Shown here: positions 11,592-22,536 of the stretch, one piece after another
Layout of the letters: each line of letters begins with the position of its first letter
Position numbering within the stretch: position 1 is the stretch's first letter
Assembly: GCA_002946415.1 (NCBI GenBank)
Contig: NJPS01000043.1
Location: 62,001 to 126,000 of the forward strand
Direction: 5' to 3'
DNA: 64,000 nt
DNA from: Rutstroemia sp. NJR-2017a BVV2
Taxonomy: Eukaryota > Ascomycota > Leotiomycetes > Helotiales > Rutstroemiaceae
The notes under the pieces: generated by a model
Told to the model about the DNA's origin: nothing
Database searches by the model: none
What the model saw: only the letters and a program-made list of their open reading frames with translations
Made by a program: the position numbers and the translations under genes

Positions 11592-12178
11592 AACGACGAA
11601 ATGTCGTCAACTATGTTTTGTCCTGTGCAGAAACTGACAGACATTCACACCTTTCCCCATATATCTCATCCATTACATACACTATTCAAAATTAAAATCA
11701 ACTCAGCACTCCTCGAGAGCATCATGCGGCTTGCTGATATATTTACCGACTAGAGCAAATAAGCCGAGCTCAAATAATGCGATTTTTATAATGAGTAATT
11801 CACCACCCGGCCTGCATGAAATTTCATGTAAGCATTATCTTATTTGGCAAATAATTAACAAGATCCGACGCCACGATGGGACTTTATATTAACCAAACTT
11901 CTGGAAGTCCGAGAATGTTACATCATGTAACGCAAAGTATTGCTTGACACGTATTGTATGGTTACACATTGAATAAGTATATCTTTTGTTACTTCTCCGT
12001 CGTGAGCTTGCAAATCTAGTCGTAGGTTGGGTTTTCAGAGATACAAGTTCACTTTTGATTGAGCTTGTGATCAAGAAAATATTAATTTGTATACTCCATC
12101 CAGCAAGTTACCTGCCTACCATCAAGGAACGAAACAAAGCAAGTCCAAAACTCCATATAAATGAAACACCTCAACACA
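11592..12178. other. Divergent AT-rich intergenic region
   Basis: Lies between the minus-strand unknown gene(s) and the plus-strand reductase. It is AT-rich and nothing beyond likely promoters is seen. Confidence 0.4.
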
Positions 12179-13340
12179 ATGTCAATCTCAGAAAGCAACG
12201 GTAAGATCGTCTTGATCACTGGTATCAACGGGTATATCGCCAGCGTGTTAGCAGACCATCTCCTGAAGAAAGGCTACTCAATCCGAGGAACGACTCGGCG
12301 CATTGCGAGCACCGAACCTCTTCTCAGAGGTCCATGGGCTCCATACCAAGAGCGGATCAAGATTTTTGAAGTAGCGGACATGACAATCAGCGGCGCATTT
12401 GATGAAGCATCCCAAGGCAAGTTCAACCCAACCCATCCGAATAGGTTACAACAGCAATATCTGACAACCCCCAGGCGTGCACGGCATATTCCACACCGCC
12501 TCACCCATAAACTTCACTCTCACATCCTACGACGTCACCGTCGTCCCCGCCATCCAGGGCAGCCTCACGCTCCTCACCTCCGCCCTGCACGCCGGTCCAC
12601 AACTAACCTCCGTAGTCATCACCTCCTCCTGCTCCGCCATCAACGACACCCCTCCCACACCCACCCACACATTCACCGAAGCCGACTTCGCGCATACCGC
12701 CCTCGCACGCGCCGAATCCGACTTCCTCACACACACGCCCACACCCCCCAGGACCCTCTACAGCGCGAGCAAAACTGCCGCCGAGCGCTCTGTGTGGAAA
12801 TTCCGCTCCGAGCAGCGTCCCCCTTTCTCAATCACAACAATAAACCCAACCACCGTAATCGGCCCACCGATCATAGTCCCCTCATCAGCCGAAAAGCTCA
12901 ACGAAACCCTCCGCCCCCTCTACGCACTTCTCTCCGGCCACCTCACCGCCATCCCCGCCACCATCGGCAGCGGCTCCTTCGTCGACGTCCGCGACGTCGC
13001 GTACATGCATGCGTGGGCGTACGAGCACGCGCCGCAGGCCGACGGCCAGCGGTATATCGCGTGCTGTGGGTTTGGACCGCCGCAAGCGCAGGCGGATATT
13101 CTGAGGGGGTATTTTCGGGAGCGGAAGCCAGAGATGCTGGAGAGGATTCCGAGGGGGGAGCCGGGGGTGGGGTATGAGGGGTGGGATGCGGAAAAGGGGG
13201 GGTTGAGTGGGAAGGTGGAGTATACGAGGGATAGGTATAGGTTTAGTGGGGGGAAGGCGGAGAGGGAGATGGGGTTGAGGTATAGAGATCTTGCGGAGAG
13301 TAGTATTGATACGGCGGAGGCGTTTAGGGAGTTGTTGTGA
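12179..13340 (+). CDS. Extended SDR: NAD(P)-dependent epimerase / aldehyde-ketone reductase
   Basis: Extended short-chain dehydrogenase of the GRE2 / dihydroflavonol-4-reductase type, expected to reduce a carbonyl or aldehyde with NADPH in the cytosol. Two exons (12179-12416 and 12475-13340) give 367 residues. The Rossmann motif is LITGINGYIAS (about 12-22) and the catalytic pair is Y175-x3-K179 in LYSASK. INPTTVIGPP and FVDVRDVA blocks follow, all typical. The intron uses a GC donor: CAAG followed by gcaagt, acceptor cccccag. Reading through it would break the fold, and splicing restores GVHGIFHTASP. An in-frame ATG at 12161 precedes the chosen start, but the context CACAATGTC at 12179 fits the fungal consensus better. 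Exon 2 is GC-rich in its first half and G-rich in its last 250 bp. The substrate is unknown. Confidence 0.88.
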
Positions 13341-14185
13341 GGGGATGGATGGTGGGGGTTGGGGGTGAGTTGAGGGGGGATGTTGTTGGTAGATGCTGGG
13401 GAGAGTTGTGGTTTGCTCCGTGTTTTAGATGGAGTATTATTATAGAGGCTCAAGACTTGAACAGAGACTTTATGAATAGTAAAATATAAAACAAGTGTTC
13501 GAAGATCGAACGCAAACCAATATGATCTCACGTGATAATCATGTGATCATTACAAGCTACACACACCTACACACCAACCCGCTTACACGGGATACGGGAT
13601 ACGGGCCATACCGCAACACTCGTCTAATCATCCCATCCATTTCCCATTTCCTCCTACCATCCCAAAATTCACGAAAAGCCGGCCACCACCGCCCAGCGCG
13701 ACCGCCAATGAATTGCCCACTCCCCTCGCCTCTGCCTCCACCCCTCTCAGCGCTTACAGCCCACTCCTTCGCAGCCCGCGCTCCATCCTCGTGCCCGCTT
13801 GTGCGTGAGAATAACGTTTTCCGGTCCAGATCCCGGTCTGCGCCGAGAATACTGACGGTCAAGTTGACCGGAATATTCTCGACTTGCGTGGCTGATGGGG
13901 TTTGGAGGAGGTTTAATTCGTGGAGAGGGGAGAGAAAGGTAGGTTGGGAGAGAGGTCTTTCCTTGTTAAGGGGCCATTACGTGCGTGTTGCGGTCGAAGC
14001 CCGAAGCCTGTAGGTACCAACACCAGGAGGGGGGAGGTTACCAGTACATAATGGTGAGCAGAGGGAGGGAGGGAGGGAAATGTTTGTTTGTTTGTTTGTT
14101 GCTCATACATTACTTTCCTCTACTATTGACATGCAGTTTTGCGAAATACTTTAGCACGCACCCACCTAACAGAGAAAATCACTCG
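13341..14185. other. Intergenic region
   Basis: Holds the 3' end of the reductase gene and the promoter/5' leader of the secreted-protein gene. An open frame at 13495-14013 has low-complexity, pyrimidine-driven composition and is not supported. A short (GTTT)n run lies near 14080. Confidence 0.4.
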
Positions 14186-14905
14186 ATGCTTTTTCGCACG
14201 CTTCTCTTCGCTACATTAACTAGCTACGCGTTTGCGGCAGTTCTGTCCGATCGTGCGAAGCCTGCTGCGCTATGCTCGTCATGTACGGTGGAAACGCTCA
14301 CCACGGGTGGGAAAACGATCACGACGACGATTACCTCTGCAGCAAGTAGTAGTTCGTCGTCATCGAGCGCGTCGACTTTAGTTATGACGGCTACGGAAAC
14401 ATCAGGAACATGGGCAGCGAATTTCCAGGCCAGCGCGACGGCTGCGTCGGTGACTTGTGGGCAATTTAGTGTTCCTACTGTGGCGGTAGCGACGGCTCTC
14501 AGTTACTTGAAGGCCACTTGCACCAATGCAGTTGTTCCGGCGGGTGGCTATTGTGCGGCGTCCTGCCCTGAGACGATTGATGACACTATTGGCATTAATG
14601 ACATTACTGCGATTACGAGGTCTAGCGATTCGGGGGCTTATGCGTTTCTTTGCAATCTGGGCACCTTACCTATGACTGCGAAAACACTGGATCAGAACGG
14701 TGATCCGGCGGCGAAAGATGCGAGTACTCATAACAATACGTTGTATTATTCTTTTATGCAGAACGCCTGCCCGGGGAAGCCGGCGGCGTTGGCGATAGCT
14801 GGACAATGGCTTTATGGATACGTGGATTGGACTTCGGCGAGGAATATTGGCGTGGATCAATTGTGTTCGTATCCTTTTGCAGATATAAGAGGATATCCTT
14901 CGTAG
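14186..14905 (+). CDS. Secreted protein of unknown function
   Basis: Intronless, 239 residues. The ATG at 14186 is chosen because it puts a clear signal peptide first (MLFRTLLFATLTSYAFA). The frame is open further upstream but codes for nothing recognisable. After the signal peptide come a short Cys-x-x-Cys segment (LCSSC), a Thr-rich strand and a poly-Ser linker (about residues 50-60), which looks like an O-glycosylated spacer. The C-terminal 170 residues form a compact domain with several cysteines and motifs such as GGYCAASCPETI and NGDPAAKDASTHNNTLYYSFMQNAC. I do not recognise the domain. The poly-Ser spacer resembles GPI-anchored or wall proteins, but there is no C-terminal hydrophobic tail, so secretion is more likely. 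Confidence 0.8.
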   Translation: MLFRTLLFATLTSYAFAAVLSDRAKPAALCSSCTVETLTTGGKTITTTITSAASSSSSSSSASTLVMTATETSGTWAANFQASATAASVTCGQFSVPTVAVATALSYLKATCTNAVVPAGGYCAASCPETIDDTIGINDITAITRSSDSGAYAFLCNLGTLPMTAKTLDQNGDPAAKDASTHNNTLYYSFMQNACPGKPAALAIAGQWLYGYVDWTSARNIGVDQLCSYPFADIRGYPS

Positions 14906-16597
14906 CGGGGGATGAGGGGCTGCTTTTGGCGTTGTGGCTCATTGATTTTGTTTGCTTCGTGGATATCCATTTTGTTTTGTAGAATAGACGCTAGCTTGAA
15001 TAATGAAGAGTTTGTACTTGTACTTGTAGTTCCTCTGGTAGTTATTTCGACTGTCTGCTTGTAAGACCCAGTTATGCATAAGTCAGCCAGACATCGAGAT
15101 GCGATGGGCTGGATTTCGTGATTCTGGGAATAGAGTGCCTCTTCGGTGTTGGACCTCGGGTGGGACAAGGATGCAGTGACGCAGTGCGCACTGTGCTTCT
15201 CTTTTTCTCTCACAACCCCCACCTCGCTACGTTTGCTTGCTGTCCGTTTGGATAAGACGAGAGGGCAAGTATGGAGAGAATGGCGAGATAGGTGGCCTTT
15301 GGAATTAGCACAATGAGTCACCCGCAGAAGCATATCTGTTGTTTTCGACGTCGTCGTCGTTGTAGTTGTTATCAATAAGTACGGCAGATGGTTTCATCAG
15401 ACGACAAAAAGACGAGATGAGAATCACATGCAAATGCGAATGGTGGGTGTAGGGCAGGGTAAGGGTGCGGTGCAATGATGGAACTGCAAAGACAAGATTA
15501 GAAACACGCGATAAGAGAGCTCCACCTGGTGCACCAAGCATTTCTGAGCCTAAGCGTAGGCCCCGATAGCAGCTGCCACAACCACAATTGGGCTCAACCA
15601 CAACTGGGCAACAGCTGAGAGCTGAGAGCTGAGAGGAGCTCTACCGTGGTCGACAAGTGATTGATGAAGATATATTAAAGTACATTGCACACGAGGGGAG
15701 AGGTAAAGAGACGACTGTCGTACTCGTAGTCGCATGAGAAAGAGAAAACAAGGAACAGCCAGAACTGTGGGCTCAACAGGGCTGTCGTCTCCCGTACTCC
15801 ATGCTCCGTCTCCGTCGCCCGTCTTCCGTCGCGAGTCTAGAGTGTAAGTGGACCAAGCGTGGCGTCGGGTTGACGTTGGTGACGGTCGAGTGATGACGTG
15901 ACGCCACAAAGGCATTCACCTTCTCCTCCTCAATAGTCCGTACCCCGTACCCTAGGAGGATGCACACAAATTCTTGTACTCTTGGACTCTTGGACTCTTG
16001 TGCAGAGCAGAAGTATGAGAGCATCGAGAGGGCAGGGCACCAAAGTAAGGGTATCCGTAGGTTATCAGAACAGGATTTCAAACATTGCTCGCGTGCCTGA
16101 TCAGTTCGCTAAACCCAATTATGAGGTAGGTAAAATCTCCAGATCTCTACATAAAACCGAATTATTTCATTTATTTCATTTATTTCATAAATTCCGTGTG
16201 CCAACTCCCATCTGCCAACTGCGAGCCACCCTTCCCAGTGCCCACTCACTGCTCTCTCGCACACCAATTCCCGAATCTCGCAAGTGCAACTGTTAAAAAG
16301 GATTTCCTCCCCATCAACTTAAATCCATCCACCCCCCCCAATTTCGTCATCTTACGTTGTGTCCCTTTAAAAGACAAATCCCCTCTCAACAACTCTCAAC
16401 TCATTCAAAGAGCAAATAAGAATTCACCTCAAAGGAAATCACCTCACCTCATCTCATCTCGAACCACTTTATCGCATTGCAAAGGAAAGAACGCTCAGAC
16501 TCTTCGTCGAGAAAGCCGGAAAAAAAAAAACACCTCCGCTAATTCCATTCTGCAACAACAACATTCATCTATTGATACCACATCTACATATCTCAAC
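14906..16597. other. Long intergenic region upstream of the reticulon gene
   Basis: About 1.7 kb without a supported gene. It contains short tandem runs (ctcttggactcttggact near 15978 and a ttatttcat repeat near 16163) and several overlapping short ORFs without protein character. The pyrimidine/A-rich final 250 bp is a plausible long 5' leader and promoter for the reticulon gene. Confidence 0.4.
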
Positions 16598-17868
16598 ATG
16601 TCCGACTTTCCTTCAAACGAAAGTGTAACCTCTTCGGAGGGCTCTACCAGCTCTACGGAGAGCGCCAAGAACACAGTCTATGACAGTAAGGTATGCAAAC
16701 TATCGTCTTTTCCCTCGTCCCTCCATCGGATTGTGGGGAGAGCATCGCTAACTTCAAACCAGTTTGAGAATTCGCAGAGAGGAATCCAAGAACGATAATT
16801 AACCAATTAATTTAGATGCAGCAGCAGCTGTCAACGCTGTTCAAAACCACCCTTTGACCCAGAGCGTCACCAACGGTATGTTACAAGCTTATCAATCGAG
16901 CTTAATTATCAAAATACTGACAATTTGTGCACAGGCCCAGTGGCAGAGAACGTACGAAATCAACAAGCAAAGACCCAAGCTGAATTTAACAACCTCGCGG
17001 CTTCTCGCACGACTCCTTCGCAACCAGCCGCTACCGGTCAACAACTCACACACTACCACTCTTTCTTCTCGAGCTTGCTCGCATGGGACAACCCCCGTGC
17101 ATCCGGTATTGCATACGCCTCCATTATTACCTTCATCTTCGCAGCACGATATCTCGATATCCTACGATACAGCTTCAAGGTTACATATATGACTTTGTTT
17201 GTCACTGTGGCAGCGGAAGGTCTTGGAAAGCTCCTCTTCTCCCGTGGTCTAACTTCCCAATTCCGCCCAAGAAAATACTACACCGTGTCGAAGGATACTC
17301 TTGATGCACTACTTGGCGATGTGCACGAGCTTATCAACTTCTTCGTTATCGAATCCCAACGTATCCTTTTCGCTGAGAATGTCTTCGCCTCTCTCGCAGT
17401 AAGTTCCACCAATTCAAATCCATGACTACAAGATTTTAACAGCTTTAGGCTTTCTTCGGATCATTCCTTTCATACTACTTGATCAAGGTCGTTCCATTCT
17501 GGGGCCTTACTCTCATTGCCACCTCAGTTCTCTTCATCTCCCCTCTTGTCTACAAGACCAACAAAGAATTCATTGACCACCATCTCACCAACGCCTCGAA
17601 CATTGTCAACCAACAAACCAAGCAAGTCAAGGAACTCGCCAGCCACCACGCCACCCGTGCTGCTGAAACCACCAAGCAATATGCTGGCGAATATGCCTCA
17701 AAAGCTCAAGAGATGATCGGACACGCTAGAAGCCGCTCTGGATCTCCAGTCGATACCCGCACATCCCCAAAGACTAACGGTGTTAAGGAGGGAGATTTCC
17801 CAGAGGCACCAAAGGATGCTTTCAAATCAGCTGCTGAGACCGAGCAGGAACCTTTTATTGTTGCATAA
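16598..17868 (+). CDS. RTN1: Reticulon-like ER-shaping protein
   Basis: Four exons (16598-16685, 16816-16875, 16935-17398, 17449-17868) give 343 residues. Reticulons insert hydrophobic hairpins into the ER membrane and curve it into tubules. The reticulon homology domain starts at about residue 92 (FFSSLLAWDNPRASGIAY), with two long hydrophobic segments: ASIITFIFAARYLDILRY with VTYMTLFVTVAAEGLG, and AFFGSFLSYYLIKVVPFWGL with TLIATSVLFISPLVY. The N-terminus is Ser/Thr/Glu-rich and the tail is a helical, charged cytosolic region (residues about 265-343). The first intron end was chosen at ACA-gtaagg because only that phase joins to the AAAAVNAVQNHPLTQSV exon. A gtatgc five bases later is the competing donor and breaks the frame. 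Confidence 0.92.
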
Positions 17869-19838
17869 GCAGTTGTCGAGGAACGGAGGATTTGAGTGGT
17901 TCTGTTGAGGAGGGATCAGTCTGATTTTGGGTCGTGGCTATATCGACAAGCTTTTGGGGGTCGTGTGTGGAGATGAAAAAGGATAAAATTGGTGGTGGAT
18001 GGAAAAGTGCAGGATCAATAAGTGGAAATGAATGGATGAACTATGTTTTGATGGTTATCAGCTTTCAAACGAGGGATGAAAAGGCGATGACGATGATGGA
18101 TTGGAATGAATGGGGAGAATGAACTCACGACAGTGTATTATGTGTGAAAGGCTTTCTTCTACTTTTTTATGCTCATTTCTTAAGTTATCTTCCATTGCGC
18201 GGAATGGGACTGAATGGAGTTTTCTCTGCTGTAAATGTTGTCTTACTGCTACTGCCTACCATTTTTGGTGTTTTTCTTTTGGACATCGGTGCTTTTTGTT
18301 GCTTTAATGAATGAGAATGAAACAAAATTTGATAAATATTGACTTCTGTTGTGTGCTTTGTGGGCCGTAGTGTGGGGTAAGTGAATGCGGTGATTCAATG
18401 TTGTGTGATATATATAGGGCGTGGAGGAGATCAGTGGGTATGGTATAACTTATAAGCAATGGAGATGGAAGGGTTGGGAAGGAAGTCGAGGATGATAATG
18501 CTTGAAGTTGAGGGGGTAGTTCCGCGACTGGGGGAAAGCATAGGTTTGGGTTCTGCTGGGTTGGGGTGGTGATACGAGGTCTGGTTTGGATTCAAATACG
18601 GGAGATGTTGGGTAATGAATGATGTGGGGTGGTGTGATGGGATGGGGGTTGGGATGGGGATGGGATGTGAAATGATGTTTATGAATCGATTGATGTGCTG
18701 GGATGATGGGGGTGAGGAGGTGGATGGCTGGTTCTGTGAGTTGCTCTGGGAATGGGGAAGAGGGGGGAAGGGAGATGTGCGAAGGGGGATGGTAGGTTGG
18801 AGGGTGGAATGCCGGGGCGGGGGTATATGTTGAGTTGGTGTAAAGGGGGTGGGTTGTGTGCGGGGTGGAGAGGTGGGAGATGAAGAATAGGTAGGTTGAT
18901 GAGGTGGAAGAGGAGAGGATGGGAGGGTAAGGTGAGAAAGGACGCGGAATGGGAGTGAGAGAGGGAAGAAGGCATATTCGTTTTGCGTACGAAAGTCGAG
19001 GCTTGGAGTTCGGAGATCTAGGGGTGATTGATAGGATGAGGTTGGAGCGGGATTATGATGAAGGCGGATATTTGAACGTATGAGGTAAGCCGATGGAAGA
19101 GGTGAGAGAGATGAAAAGGATGGGGGTCAAGGCTAGCCACCGTCGTCCATATGAACAAGACTAAATGACACTGCGCTGATATCCTGTTCCACGTAGGCTT
19201 CCGAATGTAAATCTGGCGAGAGGTGGTGGGCAATGTAAGGAACAAGGGCGAAGTAAAAGAAGCAGAAAATGTAACATCACAAGTCGGTTCAGGACATAGA
19301 TTTGAAGATTGATGTTTTCCGGCTGGAGAATTTCAAAATGGTAAATAATTGTTGGGGTCATTTTTGAAGTTGTCATCAGTGCGGAAAGGGGGCTGTGATT
19401 AAGTAGGTCACGCAATTCTGCGACTAATTTATCGCATCTTGAGGCGTGCTGTGTAACTAGTGTCCATGGGGTTGTGTGTTTCATACCACTTAAGAGCATG
19501 AGTGGCTTTCGTTCCCGTCCATCAACCTCGCTTGGGTATTCTCAACTGTTTGGATAGCTTCGTAGTATACACAAAGGTCTATGTCTTTGATAGGTTTAGA
19601 GACAAGTCCTTTTGAACTCTTTGTTAGATTTGTTTTCGCATACAAAGAACCTGAAAAAGCCGCTTTGTAGAAAACAGAGCACAAGATCCAATGTTAATAT
19701 ACTTCTTTGTTCCAAACGACGAGTAAACAACTGCTGGACATTCATGCAATTCGGACTATGATTACCCGGTTAAGATCCCTTCTGGCCATCCCTGACACTC
19801 CGAATCATCACTTCTACTACATCATACTTACATTCATA
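17869..19838. other. Gene-poor, G-rich intergenic region
   Basis: Nearly 2 kb without a supported gene. From about 18460 to 18980 the plus strand is strongly purine/G-skewed, with many GGG runs, including a quadruplex-type motif at 18639-18664. ORFs on both strands here are composition artefacts (Trp/Gly/Met-rich on one strand, Pro/His/Leu-rich on the other). Confidence 0.45.
18639..18664 (+). other. G-quadruplex-type motif
   Basis: Five G-runs (3, 5, 3, 4 and 3 G) are separated by two-base loops (AT, TT, AT, AT). This satisfies the usual G3+N1-7 quadruplex pattern. It sits in the centre of a purine-skewed intergenic tract. Whether it folds or has a role is unknown. Confidence 0.5.
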
Positions 19839-20429
19839 ATGGATAAACGCTCTGTAGTACTTCCAGTTCGCACAGTCCCATCTCAAATGCCACGCGGAAA
19901 TAGCCCTCAAGCGGAAGGAATTCGGCGTGTTTATGTAGCTGCGGCGGAGGTTGAAGAACAAGGGGAAGTGGTCTCCTTGCAACAAGAAGCGAACGCAATG
20001 CGTTGGTTGCAACAGCAAGTACAGGCGAAGAAAAAGGCATATAATCTCAGAGACGACGAATTTCTGCCTCGTGATGACTGGGGTCTTATTGCCTTGCTAA
20101 TGTCCATCGAACAGAAAGACCACATTCAGAATGGACGCCTTTTCGAGCAGGATCCTTGGCCAGAGAAGAACTACGAGGAGCTAATCCTGACTATCGAGAC
20201 GGGTGGTCACAGCCTAATTCTCGACAGAATGAGACCCAATCCCCGCGCGGTTGCATGGTTTCAAAGATGCTTTGAAGCTCGCTTCGACTCTTTTAAGCGT
20301 TCTAAGTTCTTGTCGATGGACGACGAAATCCTAGCTCTGAAGGAAATTGCCTATTCGATTCGTTGCTGGGCTATTTGCAAAGAGCAGAGTCGTGTGGTTG
20401 AGAGGTGTTTGGCCCGTGGCCTTCTTTGA
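19839..20429 (+). CDS. Hypothetical protein
   Basis: A 196-residue open frame starting at MDKRSVVLPVRTVPSQM. The frame extends upstream to 19707, but the ATG at 19839 has the better context and the upstream part looks non-coding. The product is soluble, with a Gln/Glu-rich probable coiled segment (VVSLQQEANAMRWLQQQVQAKKK region, about residues 50-75). A mixed C-terminal half carries DDWGLIALLMSIEQKDHIQ and VAWFQRCFEARFDSFKRS. I do not recognise a family. Balanced composition and good codon use make it a likely gene. Confidence 0.55.
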   Translation: MDKRSVVLPVRTVPSQMPRGNSPQAEGIRRVYVAAAEVEEQGEVVSLQQEANAMRWLQQQVQAKKKAYNLRDDEFLPRDDWGLIALLMSIEQKDHIQNGRLFEQDPWPEKNYEELILTIETGGHSLILDRMRPNPRAVAWFQRCFEARFDSFKRSKFLSMDDEILALKEIAYSIRCWAICKEQSRVVERCLARGLL

Positions 20430-22536
20430 GATACTTCCTGAAACTTTCCCTTCGCTGTGATACACGCGTGCTGAATGTCCAATATTCCAGGATTTGAGTA
20501 ATAACTGTACTGCTGCCTGCACCAATAGGTATCATTCAACCGCAATATATCTAAGGCTCACAATAGAATTTTTGCACCAATAATACTATTTCATTATCAA
20601 TAAGACTATTCCATTCACAGCAATATAATAAAATGCTGATCTGATTTACTAAGTGAAATGAACTCACCGAACCTGTACGCCCAAGAACCAGCCCAAGATC
20701 TATGATTAAACTCTCATGAACAAGCACTCCACCTCCAAGTTACCGCACAGTGATCAGTGATCCCTACACATAAACGTCTTCCCTTGGATGCCAAACTTCG
20801 GCGTCGTTGTCCCCTGGGTTTGCTTGCTTTGGTCCCACGCCTGCGGGGTAACGGACATCTACCCCGTAATGTGACAGGAGTATTGTGTCCTCATGATCTA
20901 CATCGTATACAAGTAACCGACTCGCTTTGGAATTACTACGACTCTGCGTCATGTATTGTAGTATTCACAGATCCTTTAGCCGTATAAAGCACTCTATGGA
21001 GAATTTATGTTTCTCTACACCAACAACTAGACGCAGTTCGATACACCAGATAGAATGTTACTGAATGTATTGACTCGAGAGTCGAGATGGACACGCGGTG
21101 GGAAATTGGAACCTTGAACCAGAATCCTTCTTCGAGGACGGATAATGGAAGATTTGGCACAGAAGATGTTTATCTTTCAACATCAGGACTCCGGATTGGC
21201 GTTCACTCTAGAAACGTGAACACATCGCCCGAACGCCTAGAATACTTTGCTTTTATGATAAAATTCTTTTGTGCTAGTTCCTGTATAGTTGATTCCCAGC
21301 CAATCGTTACTCGATGTCTATCTGGTGGCAGACGTTTCAAGGTATCTTGCAACACGACGTTCTATTTTCAGTCTGACACATGTCAGGTTGGCTCACCTAC
21401 CTCCCACAACAGAAGAATGCAAACTTATTATGGATGCTAGAGTATCTATGACGAGGCATGAAGATTTACAATCTCCCGACACTTGAGTATACTGATCTTG
21501 GTTTCAACCTCGGCTGCTGATTGAACACTTGTCTAGCAGGAAAGAGTAAGACATATGAGCAAGATAAGGCCCTGGAATCACGAGGGCGAAACTTCGTTTG
21601 CTAGCCAGAACCATATACTGTGGACTTTTGCGTGTATGGAGAGCTTATAGACAACGACTTCTCCCTGTGGAAATAATATACCGTTGAACTTCATAGCTTA
21701 GCTGAAAGTTCATGGAAACAGCTCCTCGACGATGGAAAGACATCTTTGGAGGCCGTCCAGCCACTGATGATGACGAAGATGAAGATATCAGCCAATCGCT
21801 CAGCAGCCATTAAAATGCTTCGATCTGCCGACCCAAGCCTATACTCCAAGGGTAGAAAGAGCTACCGGCGGGGTGATTGATGGGTTGATGAGAGAGATGC
21901 CGAATGATGATGGCGTCGGGCAGTTTCATCAAGAAAACAAGTGGAATTCTTGAGATACAGAATAATTCTAGTTCTTAAGATGATGTGGATAATTGATGCT
22001 AACGGATATGTTCAGATTGGAGTGAAAACCAGATTATCGCAAAGACTAATCGAGCAACTATGTGTATTTCCCTGCTCTAACGATGTTGGTATCAACCAAC
22101 CAAGCTCTTAATGTATAAAGTCGATCCAGATCTACATTGTGTGAACCATAAGCTCTACATATGTGAGTATGCCCGAATACTCCAGGCGATTTGATTGAAT
22201 CATGACTTCATGAAGATCACAGCTATAACACCATGTACATACTAGTAGCTCAACCTGGGATCGGATTGATGTGAAATTTGTCAGCTGATCAGTTGCAAAG
22301 AACATGGAAAAGAACCTTACCTCCAGGCCCGTCCTGGGAGAATGCTGCTGAGTTGTTGTTGCTCGTTGCTCCTTGAGCTTTTTGGCGGGGGCGGGGGCGG
22401 GGTTGTTCCGCGCCTGCTGTATTATGTAAGGCTAATTAGTTGCACGTCCTTCCACGCCAAGACAATTCTTTGCCAAAATGTTTGCCAAAATCTCGCAGTA
22501 TCAGATTGGAAGACAACAACTTGCCTTCCACAGACT
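20430..22536. other. Gene-free region, about 2.1 kb
   Basis: No convincing gene was found. The longest frame (21087-21440, 117 codons) has no family features. A 34-codon frame at 21712-21816 is compositionally protein-like (acidic DDDEDED run) but isolated. The region is AT-leaning and may be decayed sequence. The right end includes a G-rich tract (ggcgggggcgggggcgggg near 22383), likely part of the promoter of the following gene. Confidence 0.4.

Noticed and set aside
13495..14013. 172-codon plus-strand frame
   Set aside because: Low-complexity Pro/Ser/Arg composition caused by a pyrimidine-rich stretch; no conserved features.
16196..16797. 200-codon frame overlapping the reticulon start
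   Set aside because: Only the part from 16598 is the first reticulon exon; the upstream part is 5' leader read in frame.
22342..22536. N-terminal extension of the mitochondrial-type protein
   Set aside because: Cys/Leu/Gly-rich translation of a G-rich leader; starting at 22537 gives a proper presequence.
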